Part shown: positions 1 through 7,804 of the stretch, piece after piece
Position numbering within the stretch: position 1 is the stretch's first letter
Layout of the letters: every line of letters starts with the position of its first letter
Source: Microbacterium rhizomatis
GTDB lineage: Bacteria; Actinomycetota; Actinomycetes; Actinomycetales; Microbacteriaceae
DNA: 64,000 nucleotides
Direction of reading: 5' to 3'
NCBI RefSeq assembly: GCF_008710745.1
Contig: NZ_VYSA01000005.1
Location: 173,573-237,572 of the forward strand
Notes under the pieces: generated by a model
The model's database searches: none
Seen by the model: only the letters and a program-made list of their open reading frames with translations
Told to the model about the DNA's origin: nothing
Program-made: the position numbers and the translations under genes

Positions 1-2
1 GC

Positions 3-125
3 TTCGCCGTTCCACGCGGCGTCCGTCGCGACACGTCGGGGCGGCGTCGCGGTTCGAAGGCCACTGCGGATGCCGCATCCGTCCGTCAGCCCCGCCCTGA
101 ACCTGCGTCGGTCTCGACCGCCTGA
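3..125 (+). CDS. Possible C-terminal tail of an upstream gene (partial)
   Basis: Frame 3 is open from the window edge to a TGA at 123-125 and encodes a basic, Ala/Pro-rich tail of about 40 residues. The following gene is a substrate-binding protein of an osmoprotectant-type ABC transporter, so the tail could be the end of a permease of the same transporter. This rests only on position and an open frame; no conserved domain is visible. Frame 1 is also open here and cannot be excluded. Confidence 0.3.
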   Translation, partial: FAVPRGVRRDTSGRRRGSKATADAASVRQPRPEPASVSTA

Positions 126-201
126 AACCCGTCCTCACAGCCCGCCCCACCAGAGCCCGCACCACCCAATCCGCACCACCGAAGAAAAGGAATCAATCCT
201 C

Positions 202-1116
202 ATGTTCACAGCGAAAAAGACGCGGCTGCTCACAGCTGCCGCCGCGGTCGCCGGAGCGGCTCTGCTGCTCGCCGGTTGCGCTTCGAGCAATCCGCTCGAT
301 TCGGGATCGTCCGCATCGGCCGGTTCGTCGAGCACGATCGTCATCGGTTCACAGGCGTACTACTCGAACGAGATCATCGCCGAGATCTACGCCCAGGCCC
401 TCGAGGGCGCCGGCCACACGGTCGACCGCCAGTTCAACATCGGTCAGCGCGATGCGTACATGCCCACGATCGAGAGCGGAGCCATCTCGCTCTTCCCCGA
501 GTACACGGGCAACCTGCTGCAGTTCTACTCGCCCGACACGACAGCACGCACCGCGGACGACGTCTTCGCCGCGCTTAAGACCGCACTGCCCGACAACCTG
601 ACGGTGCTGGATCAGTCCACGGCGACCGACCAGGACTCGTACACGGTCACCAAGGCCTTCGCCGACCAGTACGGGCTCAAGACGATCGCCGATCTGTCGA
701 AGGTCACCGTGCCGCTCACGCTCGGCGGCAACGCCGAGCTGGCCGATCGCCCGTACGGACCGACGGGTCTGAAGTCCAAGTACGGCGTCGATGTGGCTTT
801 CTCGGCGACCGGTGACACGACAGTCGAAGACCTCGTCGCAGGCACGATCAACATCGCGAACGTCTACACCGCCGACCCGCGGATCAAGACGCAGGACCTC
901 GTGACGCTGTCCGACCCGGACGGGCTGTTCCTCGCATCCAACGTGGTGCCGCTCGTGAACAAGGACATCGCGGACGAGATCTCCGGCGTGATCAACAAGG
1001 TGAGCGCCAAGCTGACCCCCGAGGGACTCGTCGCCCTCAACGTGCAGAGCACCGTCGACAAGAAGTCGCCGGCCGACATCGCCAAGCAGTGGCTTTCGGA
1101 CAACGGTCTCAACTGA
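202..1116 (+). CDS. Glycine betaine/choline-type ABC transporter substrate-binding lipoprotein
   Basis: This 304-residue protein is predicted to capture an osmoprotectant (glycine betaine, choline or carnitine) outside the cell for an ABC importer of the OpuC/OsmF class. It starts with a lipoprotein signal: basic MFTAKKTR, a hydrophobic stretch, then the lipobox LLAGC at about residues 23-27, followed by a Ser/Gly-rich linker. The mature part has family features such as IVIGSQAYYSNEIIAEIYAQ near residue 50 and the ISLFPEYTGN segment near 95, the latter typical of QAT-family binding proteins. The ATG at 202 is chosen over the in-frame ATG at 70 because it is preceded by an AAGAAAAGG ribosome site and gives a proper signal peptide. 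The transporter's permease and ATPase genes would lie upstream, outside the window. Ligand identity is inferred. Confidence 0.85.
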   Translation: MFTAKKTRLLTAAAAVAGAALLLAGCASSNPLDSGSSASAGSSSTIVIGSQAYYSNEIIAEIYAQALEGAGHTVDRQFNIGQRDAYMPTIESGAISLFPEYTGNLLQFYSPDTTARTADDVFAALKTALPDNLTVLDQSTATDQDSYTVTKAFADQYGLKTIADLSKVTVPLTLGGNAELADRPYGPTGLKSKYGVDVAFSATGDTTVEDLVAGTINIANVYTADPRIKTQDLVTLSDPDGLFLASNVVPLVNKDIADEISGVINKVSAKLTPEGLVALNVQSTVDKKSPADIAKQWLSDNGLN

Positions 1117-1136
1117 CCTGACCTGACCTCACCACC

Positions 1137-1205
1137 CGCGAGACTGCAACCGGCCCGAGACGGCGGGACTTCCCCATCGTCTCGGGCCTCGGTTGCAGTC
1201 TCGCG
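1137..1205. terminator. Long intergenic hairpin after the binding-protein gene
   Basis: The arms at 1137-1162 and 1178-1205 pair over about 26 bp with a 2-nt bulge (CGCGAGACTGCAACCG on the left matches CGGTTGCAGTCTCGCG on the right). It lies between the stop at 1116 and the start of the ABC-F gene at 1237 and lacks a U tract. It could be a factor-independent or Rho-assisted terminator, or one copy of a dispersed hairpin family: the hairpin at 3040-3120 also begins with the motif CCACCCGCGAGAC. Confidence 0.6.
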
Positions 1206-1236
1206 GTCGCTCCGGGTCGCCTAACCTGGAAAGGAC

Positions 1237-3033
1237 ATGGCGCATCTTCTCGGGGCCGAGGCCCTGCAACTCGAATTCCCCACCCGCATCATCTTCGACT
1301 CGGTCTCGCTCGGTATCGACGAGGGCGACCGCATCGGTGTCGTGGGGCGCAACGGCGACGGCAAGTCGAGCCTCCTGGCGATGCTCGCCGGCCGGCTCGA
1401 ACCTGACGCGGGGCGCGTCACGGTGCGCCGCGGTGTGCGGGTCGGCGTGCTCGATCAGGGCGACACGCTGGACGACGCCGACACCGTGGCATCCGCGGTC
1501 GTCGGCGATCTCGCCGAGCACGTCTGGGCGGGGGATCCCCGCGTGCGCGACGTCACCGCGGGCCTTCTGGGCGAGATCGACTGGGATGCTCCGATCGCGG
1601 GCCTCTCGGGCGGCCAGCGCCGCCGGGTCGCGCTCGCGCGGCTCCTGGTCGGTGACGACGACGTGCTGATGCTCGACGAGCCCACCAACCATCTCGACGT
1701 CGAGGCCATCGCGTGGCTCGCGGAGCATCTCAAGAGGCGGTGGGCTCCGGCATCCGGCGCGCTGCTGGTCGTCACGCACGACCGGTGGTTCCTCGACGAG
1801 GTCAGCACGAAGACGTGGGAGGTGCACGACCGCATCGTCGAGCCGTTCGACGGCGGATACGCCGCATACATCCTGCAGCGGGTCGAGCGCGACCGGATGG
1901 CGGCATCGTCCGAGGCGAAACGGCAGAACCTCGCGCGCAAGGAGCTCGCGTGGCTGCGCCGCGGCGCCCCCGCCCGCACGGCCAAGCCCCAGTTCCGGAT
2001 CGACGCCGCCAACGCGCTGATCGCCGATGTGCCCGAGATCCGCGACCCCGTCGCGCTGCGCTCCCTCGCGGTCGCTCGCCTCGGCAAAGATGTCGTCGAC
2101 CTCCTCGACGCCTCGGTGAGCTACGACGATCGCCCCGTGCTCACCGACATCGAGTGGCGGATCGCGCCGGGGGAGCGCACAGGCATCCTCGGGGTCAACG
2201 GCGCCGGGAAATCGACACTGCTCGGCCTGGTCGCCGGCACGGTGCAGCCGACGGGCGGGCGGGTCAAGCGCGGGACGACGGTGAAGGTCGCCACCCTCAC
2301 CCAGCGCCTCGATGAGCTGGAGCAGCACCTGAACAGCCCGGTCCGGGTCGTGCTGGAACGGCTGCGCACGACGTACTCGTTCGGCACCGGGTCCAAAGTG
2401 CAGGAACTCACACCGGGGCAGCTCCTCGAGCGGATGGGTTTCACGAGCGCCCAGCTCTCCACACCCGTGAAAGACCTCTCCGGCGGCCAGAAGCGGCGGC
2501 TGCAGCTCCTCCTCGTCCTCCTCGATCAGCCCAACGTGCTGATCCTGGACGAGCCGACGAACGATCTCGACACCGACATGCTCGCGGCGATCGAAGACCT
2601 GCTCGATTCGTGGCCCGGGACCCTCCTCGTCGTCTCCCACGACCGCTACTTCATCGAACGCGTGACCGACCAGCAGTACGCGATCCTCGACGGGCGCCTC
2701 CGCCACCTCCCCGGGGGTGTCGACGAATACCTCCGCCTGCGGCATCGTCAGGAAGAGAAGCGGGATGCCGCGGCATCCGCCACCGCGGCGGCCGCCACTC
2801 CCGCCCCCGGGCTCAGCGGCGCCGACCTGCGGGCTGCGCAGAAAGAGGTCTCGGCGATCGAGCGACGCCTGACCAAGCTGACGGCGCTCATCGACGCGGC
2901 GCACATCGCGATAGCAGAGCACGATCAGAACGACTACGCAGGCGTCGCCGCGCAGTCCGCCAAGCTGCAGGACCTGGAGTCCGAGGTCGCCCAGCTCGAG
3001 GAGCGGTGGCTGGAGCTGTCAGACCTGGTCTGA
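1237..3033 (+). CDS. ABC-F family ATPase (Uup-like)
   Basis: A soluble protein of 598 residues with two tandem ATP-binding domains and no membrane segment, the hallmark of ABC-F proteins that act on the ribosome. Domain 1 has Walker A GRNGDGKSS (about residue 38), signature LSGGQRRRVALARL and Walker B VLMLDEPTNHLD. Domain 2 has GVNGAGKST (about 325), LSGGQKRRLQL and VLILDEPTNDLD. The last 80 residues are charged and coiled-coil-like, as in Uup. The start at 1237 is preceded by GGAAAGGA, and a TAACCT -10 box lies at 1222-1227. It is monocistronic, bracketed by hairpins at 1137-1205 and 3040-3120. Whether it gives antibiotic resistance or is a housekeeping Uup/EttA relative cannot be told from sequence alone; the C-terminal coiled coil favours Uup. 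Confidence 0.92.
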   Translation: MAHLLGAEALQLEFPTRIIFDSVSLGIDEGDRIGVVGRNGDGKSSLLAMLAGRLEPDAGRVTVRRGVRVGVLDQGDTLDDADTVASAVVGDLAEHVWAGDPRVRDVTAGLLGEIDWDAPIAGLSGGQRRRVALARLLVGDDDVLMLDEPTNHLDVEAIAWLAEHLKRRWAPASGALLVVTHDRWFLDEVSTKTWEVHDRIVEPFDGGYAAYILQRVERDRMAASSEAKRQNLARKELAWLRRGAPARTAKPQFRIDAANALIADVPEIRDPVALRSLAVARLGKDVVDLLDASVSYDDRPVLTDIEWRIAPGERTGILGVNGAGKSTLLGLVAGTVQPTGGRVKRGTTVKVATLTQRLDELEQHLNSPVRVVLERLRTTYSFGTGSKVQELTPGQLLERMGFTSAQLSTPVKDLSGGQKRRLQLLLVLLDQPNVLILDEPTNDLDTDMLAAIEDLLDSWPGTLLVVSHDRYFIERVTDQQYAILDGRLRHLPGGVDEYLRLRHRQEEKRDAAASATAAAATPAPGLSGADLRAAQKEVSAIERRLTKLTALIDAAHIAIAEHDQNDYAGVAAQSAKLQDLESEVAQLEERWLELSDLV

Positions 3034-3039
3034 CCGCCC

Positions 3040-3120
3040 TCTGACCACCCGCGAGACGCGGCCACGGAACCGAAGACGGCGGTCCGAAGGTTCCGGGGGC
3101 GCGACCCGCGGGTGGTCAGA
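3040..3120. terminator. Bidirectional hairpin between ABC-F and MarR genes
   Basis: TCTGACCACCC at 3040-3050 is perfectly complementary to GGGTGGTCAGA at 3110-3120, and an inner stem pairs CGGAACC (3065-3071) with GGTTCCG (3089-3095). The structure sits between two convergent genes and its right arm contains the MarR stop codon, so it may terminate both. It shares its opening bases with the hairpin at 1137. Confidence 0.6.
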
Positions 3121-3613
3121 GGTCGAAGCCCAGGCTCAGCTTGCGGAGCAGCCCGGCCAGGCGATCGCGGTCGCTCCGCGAGAGTTCGTCCAGCAGTACG
3201 GCCTCGGCATCGACGAGACGTGTGATGGCAGCATCCACCCGCGTCCTGCCGTCGGTCGTGAGTGTGACCAGGATGCTGCGCCCGTCGTCCGGGTCGGCTT
3301 CGCGCCGCACGAGTCCGCGGTCGTACAGCCGGTCGATCCGGTTGGTCATGGTGCCGCTCGAGACCAGGGTCTGCTGCAGAAGCTGCTTGGGGCTGAGCTG
3401 GAACGGCTCACCCGCGCGGCGGAGCGCCGACAGGACGTCCCACTCCCAGGATTCGAGGTCGCTGCGGCGGAACGCGTCCTTCCGCGCGCGATCGAGGTGG
3501 CGGGACAGGCGATCGACGCGCGAGAGGACCTCGAGGGGCGAGAAGTCGAGGTCGGGTCGCTGCGTGACCCACGCACCGACGATGCGGTCCACTTCGTCGG
3601 TGTCGTGCGCCAT
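3116..3613 (-). CDS. MarR family transcriptional regulator
   Basis: A 165-residue winged-helix DNA-binding regulator of the MarR type, normally a dimer that releases operator DNA on binding a small ligand. Visible features are an N-terminal helical dimerisation part (MAHDTDEVDRIVGAWVTQRP), the helix-turn-helix region around SPKQLLQQTLVSSGTMTNRIDRL, and the wing RREADPDDGRSILVTLTTDG with the characteristic D..DGR motif. The start at 3613 has GGGAGG just upstream; an extension to 3817 would run antisense through the tRNA-Gln gene and is rejected. No target gene is adjacent in the same orientation, so its target is unknown. It is convergent with the ABC-F gene. Confidence 0.9.
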   Translation of the reverse strand: MAHDTDEVDRIVGAWVTQRPDLDFSPLEVLSRVDRLSRHLDRARKDAFRRSDLESWEWDVLSALRRAGEPFQLSPKQLLQQTLVSSGTMTNRIDRLYDRGLVRREADPDDGRSILVTLTTDGRTRVDAAITRLVDAEAVLLDELSRSDRDRLAGLLRKLSLGFDL

Positions 3614-3682
3614 CCTCCCATTATCGACCGGCGGCGGCGCCGCGCTGGTCTGGCAGACTTGTGCACGCGCCGGATGGCGCGG

Positions 3683-3754
3683 TCCGCCGTGGTGTAACGG
3701 CAGCACGACAGCCTTTGGAGCTGTTAAGTCCAGGTTCGAATCCTGGCGGCGGAG
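3683..3754 (+). tRNA. tRNA-Gln (anticodon UUG)
   Basis: A full cloverleaf can be drawn: acceptor TCCGCCG (3683-3689) pairs with CGGCGGA (3747-3753), discriminator G at 3754, anticodon stem ACAGC/GCTGT enclosing the loop CTTTGGA, hence anticodon TTG, and T arm CCAGG-TTCGAAT-CCTGG. CCA is not encoded. A 6-bp hairpin (CGCGCC/GGCGCG, 3666-3681) lies directly before the 5-prime end. The next gene, glmU, begins at 3756, only one base beyond the base following the discriminator. Confidence 0.95.
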
Positions 3755-3755
3755 C

Positions 3756-5249
3756 ATGCCCGACATCACCGATGACAACGAGACCAGACCGACCGACGCG
3801 GGTCTGGCGGTGATCATCCTGGCCGCAGGTCAAGGCACACGGATGAGGTCGCGCACCCCCAAGGTGCTGCATCGCATCGGCGGCCGCTCCCTGATCGGCC
3901 ATGTCCTGGAGACGTCGGCCACTCTCGCGCCCGCGCGGGTCGTCGTGGTGGTGCGACACGAACGCGACCTCGTCGCCGGCGCGGTGCTCGACGTCGCCCC
4001 GGCAGCCCTCGTCGTCGACCAGGACGAGGTCCCCGGTACCGGGCGCGCGGTGGAGGTGGCCCTGGCCGCCCTGTCCGATTTCGACGGCGACGTGCTCGTC
4101 CTCAGCGGCGATGTCCCGCTGCTGGACACCGACACCCTCGACGCGCTCGTGAGTGCTCACCGAGCGAGTGCCGCCGCCGTCACGCTCCTCAGCGCGCACC
4201 TAGAGGACGCGACCGGCTACGGCCGGGTTATCCGCGACGCCGGCGGGCACGTGCACAGGATCGTCGAGCAGAAGGATGCGACCGACGAGGAGGCCGCGGG
4301 GACCGAGATCAACGCAGGCGTCTACGTCTTCCGCGCGGCGACCCTCCGCACGCATCTGGCGCTGGTCGGCACGGCGAACGCGCAGGGCGAGAAATACCTG
4401 ACAGACGTGGTCGGTCTGCTGCGCGACTCGCGATTGGGCGTCACCGCGACGCCCGTGGGGGATGCCGCATCCGCCCTCGGTGTCAACGACCGGGTGCAGC
4501 TGGCCGAGGCGGCGCGGCTTCTCAATGCGCGCACCGTCCGCCGGTGGCAGCTCGAGGGTGCGACGATCCTCGATCCGGCAACGACATGGATCGATGTCAC
4601 GGCTTCTCTCGCCCCCGATGTGACGGTGCTGCCGAACACGCACATCCTGCGCTCCACGAGCATCGCGGAGGGCGCCACGATCGGCCCCGACACGAGCCTG
4701 GTGGACTGCGAGGTCGGCGAGGACGCGATCGTGACGCGGACGGATGCCACCCTCGCCGTGATCGGCGCTTCAGCCACGGTCGGCCCGTTCGCCTACCTGC
4801 GCCCGGGGACCTATCTGGGGGCGAAGGGCAAGATCGGCACGTTCGTGGAGACGAAGAACTCCACGATCGGCGAAGGCAGCAAGGTGCCGCACCTTTCGTA
4901 CATCGGCGATACGACGATCGGTGTCGGCGTCAATCTCGGCGCCGGAGCCATCACCGCGAACTACGACGATGTGACCAAGCACCGCACCGAGATCGGCGAC
5001 CACGTCCACTCGGGCTCGCACAACGTGTTCGTGGCGCCCGTTAGGATCGGAGAAGGCGCGAAGACCGGGGCCGGAGCGGTGATCCGCAAGGATGTGCCCG
5101 CCGGCGCCCTGGCCCTCAGCGTGGCCCCTCAGCGCAACGTCGAGGGGTGGGTCGAGACGAACAGACCGGGCACCGATGCGGCAGCAGCCGCGACGAGGTC
5201 ACGGTCCGCACAGAAGGCGGACGATGGCGCGCAAGAGCAAGACGGTTGA
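3756..5249 (+). CDS. glmU: Bifunctional UDP-N-acetylglucosamine pyrophosphorylase / glucosamine-1-phosphate N-acetyltransferase
   Basis: GlmU makes UDP-GlcNAc, the cytoplasmic precursor of peptidoglycan: it acetylates glucosamine-1-phosphate and then couples it to UTP. The 497-residue product has the nucleotidyltransferase signature VIILAAGQGTRMRSRTPKVL near residue 20, and a C-terminal left-handed beta helix (from about 280) with hexapeptide repeats and the acetyltransferase motif around YIGDTTIGVGVNLGAGAITANYDD. The chosen ATG at 3756 lies 2 nt after tRNA-Gln, leaving no room for a separate ribosome-binding site apart from the tRNA 3-prime end (GGCGGAG). Translation may therefore be leaderless after tRNA processing, or start further in, for example at the GTG of the VIILAAG segment. 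prs follows with a 26-nt overlap, a common pairing in Actinobacteria. Confidence 0.96.
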   Translation: MPDITDDNETRPTDAGLAVIILAAGQGTRMRSRTPKVLHRIGGRSLIGHVLETSATLAPARVVVVVRHERDLVAGAVLDVAPAALVVDQDEVPGTGRAVEVALAALSDFDGDVLVLSGDVPLLDTDTLDALVSAHRASAAAVTLLSAHLEDATGYGRVIRDAGGHVHRIVEQKDATDEEAAGTEINAGVYVFRAATLRTHLALVGTANAQGEKYLTDVVGLLRDSRLGVTATPVGDAASALGVNDRVQLAEAARLLNARTVRRWQLEGATILDPATTWIDVTASLAPDVTVLPNTHILRSTSIAEGATIGPDTSLVDCEVGEDAIVTRTDATLAVIGASATVGPFAYLRPGTYLGAKGKIGTFVETKNSTIGEGSKVPHLSYIGDTTIGVGVNLGAGAITANYDDVTKHRTEIGDHVHSGSHNVFVAPVRIGEGAKTGAGAVIRKDVPAGALALSVAPQRNVEGWVETNRPGTDAAAAATRSRSAQKADDGAQEQDG

Positions 5250-6258
5250 ACTCGACCGCGATCACGACATCGCCCCCGGCCTCGTCGCCAAGACCAAGAA
5301 GCGGCTCGTGGTCGCATCCGGTCGCTCGCATCCGACGCTCTCGGCCGACGTCGCCGCGTCGCTGGGCACCCAGCTCGTGCCGACCGAGTACCGCACGTTC
5401 GCATCGGGCGAGATCCTGACGCGATTCGAGGTATCGATCCGCGGGTGCGACTTCTTCCTCATCCAGAGCTTCGGCCCTCCGGTCAACGAGTGGCTCATGG
5501 AGACGCTGATCATGCTCGATGCCGCCAAGCGCGCGTCGGCCAAGCGGATCACCGTCGTCGCGCCGTATTACCCGTATTCGCGGCAGGACAAGAAGAGCCG
5601 TGGCCGCGAGCCCATCAGCGCGCGCCTGGTCGCCGACCTGCTCAAGACCGCCGGCGCCGACCGCGTGATGAGCGTCGACCTCCACGCCGCGCAGATCCAG
5701 GGCTTCTTCGACGGACCGGTCGACCACCTCTTCGCCAAGCCGGTGCTCCTGGAGTACTTCCAGCGGACGCTCACCCCCGCCGACCGCGACAAGCTGACCG
5801 TCGTCTCACCCGACACCGGGCGCGTGCGCGTCGCCGACCAGTGGTCCGACAGCCTCGGCGCACCCCTGGCGATCATCCACAAGCGCCGTGACCCGAACGT
5901 CGCCAACCAGGTGAGCGTCAACGAGATCGTCGGTCACGTCGAGGGCCGGGTGTGCCTGCTCGTGGACGACATGATCGACACCGGCGGCACGATCGTCAAG
6001 GCCGCCGAGGCGCTCAAGAAGAACGGCGCCGAACGCGTGATCGTCGCCGCAACGCACGCGATCTTCAGCGATCCGGCGACGGCGCGGCTGCAGTCGTCGG
6101 CGATCGACGAGGTCGTCGTGACGGACACCGTTCCGATCCCCGAGCAGAAGCGGTTCGGCTCGCTCACGATCCTCCCGATCGCGCCGCTCCTGGCCCGCGC
6201 CATCCACGAGGTCTTCGAAGACGGCTCGGTCACGAGCATGTTCGATGGAGCGGCATAG
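5224..6258 (+). CDS. prs: Ribose-phosphate pyrophosphokinase (PRPP synthetase)
   Basis: Transfers pyrophosphate from ATP to ribose-5-phosphate, giving PRPP for nucleotide, His, Trp and NAD synthesis. The 344-residue protein shows the class I features: the N-terminal SGRSHPTLSADVA region, RRDPN, and the PRPP loop LLVDDMIDTGGT near residue 240. It is about 20 residues longer at the N-terminus than typical Prs because of a charged MARKSKTVELDRDHDIAPG extension, which overlaps the last 26 nt of glmU and so suggests translational coupling. The flexible-loop motif reads PYYPYSRQDKKSRGREPISARL, as expected for the active site. Confidence 0.96.
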   Translation: MARKSKTVELDRDHDIAPGLVAKTKKRLVVASGRSHPTLSADVAASLGTQLVPTEYRTFASGEILTRFEVSIRGCDFFLIQSFGPPVNEWLMETLIMLDAAKRASAKRITVVAPYYPYSRQDKKSRGREPISARLVADLLKTAGADRVMSVDLHAAQIQGFFDGPVDHLFAKPVLLEYFQRTLTPADRDKLTVVSPDTGRVRVADQWSDSLGAPLAIIHKRRDPNVANQVSVNEIVGHVEGRVCLLVDDMIDTGGTIVKAAEALKKNGAERVIVAATHAIFSDPATARLQSSAIDEVVVTDTVPIPEQKRFGSLTILPIAPLLARAIHEVFEDGSVTSMFDGAA

Positions 6259-6322
6259 CCCTGCACGCATGCGGGTCGTGCCGGCGACGCGGCGCAGCAC
6301 CGCGGTCTGCGGAGGAGCGCGG

Positions 6323-6344
6323 TCATAGCGACCTCATAGCCTGA
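6323..6344 (+). promoter_or_regulatory. Direct-repeat operator upstream of the flavin electron-transfer operon
   Basis: TCATAGCGACC is followed immediately by TCATAGCCTGA, two copies exactly 11 bp apart, the spacing expected for side-by-side binding of OmpR/PhoB-type regulators. The first repeat begins 48 nt before the octamer TTAGCGTG at 6371-6378. The same arrangement with the same 48-nt distance is found upstream of the ABC transporter at 14143. Regulation by the response regulator encoded at 13298-14032 is inferred. Confidence 0.6.
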
Positions 6345-6425
6345 ACCGACCTCACGGAGAATCCGTGTCGTTAGCGTGGACACACGTCGCACATGCCATT
6401 CGGGCACCGCAGAAGGAGGACCATC

Positions 6426-6923
6426 ATGATCCGCACCACCGCAGTACCCCGCCCCGTCCGCACCGGGGCCGCCGTCGCAGGAGTCGCAGGGATGCTGGCA
6501 CTCGCCGGCTGCGCGGCCTCGACCACGACAGGGGGCGCCGCCAGCAGCGCGGCACCCGCGACCTCCGCCTCGTCCGCCTCCTCGCCGTCGGCGGCCGCGA
6601 CCGCCGGAACGGCTGTCAGCGCGTCCACCTACAAGGACGGCACTTACACCGCCGAGGGGTCGTACGCGACCCCAGAGTCCGTCGAATCGATCACCGTGAC
6701 CGTCACGATCGCGGACGACGTCATCACCGCGGTGGACGTCGTGGGCGAACCGCAGAAGGCGGAATCGAAGCAGTATCAGTCGCAGTTCGTCGGCGGGATC
6801 TCGGAGGTCGTGGTCGGCAAGCCGATCGACGAGATCTCGGTGAGTCGCGTCGCCGGCTCGTCGCTCACCAGCGGCGGATTCAATGAGGCCATCGATCAGA
6901 TCAAGGCCGAAGCGGCGGCGTGA
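6426..6923 (+). CDS. FMN-binding domain lipoprotein
   Basis: A 165-residue exported protein predicted to carry covalently bound FMN outside the membrane and pass electrons in a flavin relay. It has a lipoprotein signal with lipobox LAGC (about residues 25-28), a Ser/Ala-rich linker, then one FMN_bind domain of the NqrC/RnfG type. The flavinylation site consensus [ST]GAT.[ST] corresponds here to AGSSLTS near residue 148, so the acceptor would be Ser rather than Thr. A strong AGAAGGAGGA ribosome site at 6411-6420 fixes the start. The stop overlaps the next gene, apbE, whose product family attaches FMN to such domains. The upstream CATAG repeats suggest control by an OmpR-type regulator. Confidence 0.85.
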   Translation: MIRTTAVPRPVRTGAAVAGVAGMLALAGCAASTTTGGAASSAAPATSASSASSPSAAATAGTAVSASTYKDGTYTAEGSYATPESVESITVTVTIADDVITAVDVVGEPQKAESKQYQSQFVGGISEVVVGKPIDEISVSRVAGSSLTSGGFNEAIDQIKAEAAA

Positions 6924-7804
6924 TGCCGGCCACCGCTTCTGCTCCTGCGCGAGCGAGCTGGCGGTTCGAGGCGATCGGCACCGCATGGGAGATCGAGTCG
7001 TCAGACCCTCTGGGGCCGGACGCGCGCAGCGCGATCCAGTCCTGCATCGACGAGTTCGATGCGGAGTGGTCGCGCTTCCGCGCCGACTCCGTCGTCTCGC
7101 GCCTCGCTCGTGACGCCGGCGCGGTGACCGCACCCGCCGACGCGGCCGACATGCTCGACGCCTACGCCGCGCTCGACGACGCGACCTCCGGCGCGGTGAA
7201 TCCGCTCGTCGGTGCCGCGCTCGCGAGCCGAGGCTACGACGCGGCCTACTCGTTCGTCGACGGCGGGGCCCTCGTCGCCCCCGCTGACTGGCGTGACCGC
7301 CTCACGTGGGCGGAGGGCACGCTCGCGCTGGACGAGCCGGCGACCATCGATGTGGGGGCATTGGGGAAGGGCAGGCTCGTCGATCGGGTGACCGGGATCG
7401 TCGCGTCGTTCATCGACGGCGACATCGTCGTCGATGCGAGCGGCGACCTCGCGGTTCGCGGAACCGGCGTGCGCGTCGGGCTCGAGCATCCGTACGACAC
7501 ACGCAGGGCGATCGGCGTGTGGGAGGTGACGGATGCCGCGCTCTGCGCCTCGGCGGTGAACCGGCGCGCGTGGGGCGACGGGCTGCACCACGTGCTCGAT
7601 GCCCGCACGGGCGCGCCGGTGCGGGCGGTCGCCGCGACGTGGGCTGTGGCCCCGACGGCGATGCACGCCGACGCGATCGCCACCGCCCTGTTCTTCGACG
7701 GCGGCGAGGCGCTCGCCGCAGAGTGGGGCGCGGAGTGGGTGCGGATGACGACAGACGGCCGCGTGGAGTGGTCGCACGGGAGTAAGGCAGAGTTGTTCGT
7801 GTGA
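6923..7804 (+). CDS. apbE: ApbE family FAD:protein FMN transferase
   Basis: ApbE enzymes cleave FAD and attach the FMN part to a Ser/Thr of a target domain; the partner here is clearly the preceding FMN-binding lipoprotein. The 293-residue protein has the family motifs ATIDVGALGKGRLVDRV (about residue 140), DIVVDASGDLAVRG, the HHVLDARTGAPV block and the metal-binding region APTAMHADAIATALFFDG near 250. The ATG at 6923 overlaps the previous stop (TGATG); a GTG at 6920 is an alternative. No signal peptide or membrane anchor is visible, although ApbE usually works outside the membrane in Gram-negative bacteria. It overlaps the next gene by 4 nt (GTGA). Confidence 0.9.
   Translation: MPATASAPARASWRFEAIGTAWEIESSDPLGPDARSAIQSCIDEFDAEWSRFRADSVVSRLARDAGAVTAPADAADMLDAYAALDDATSGAVNPLVGAALASRGYDAAYSFVDGGALVAPADWRDRLTWAEGTLALDEPATIDVGALGKGRLVDRVTGIVASFIDGDIVVDASGDLAVRGTGVRVGLEHPYDTRRAIGVWEVTDAALCASAVNRRAWGDGLHHVLDARTGAPVRAVAATWAVAPTAMHADAIATALFFDGGEALAAEWGAEWVRMTTDGRVEWSHGSKAELFV

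Noticed and set aside
1129..2922. 597-codon open frame on the minus strand opposite the ABC-F gene
   Set aside because: Antisense shadow caused by GC-rich codon structure; no recognisable domain, and the plus strand has full ABC-F motifs.
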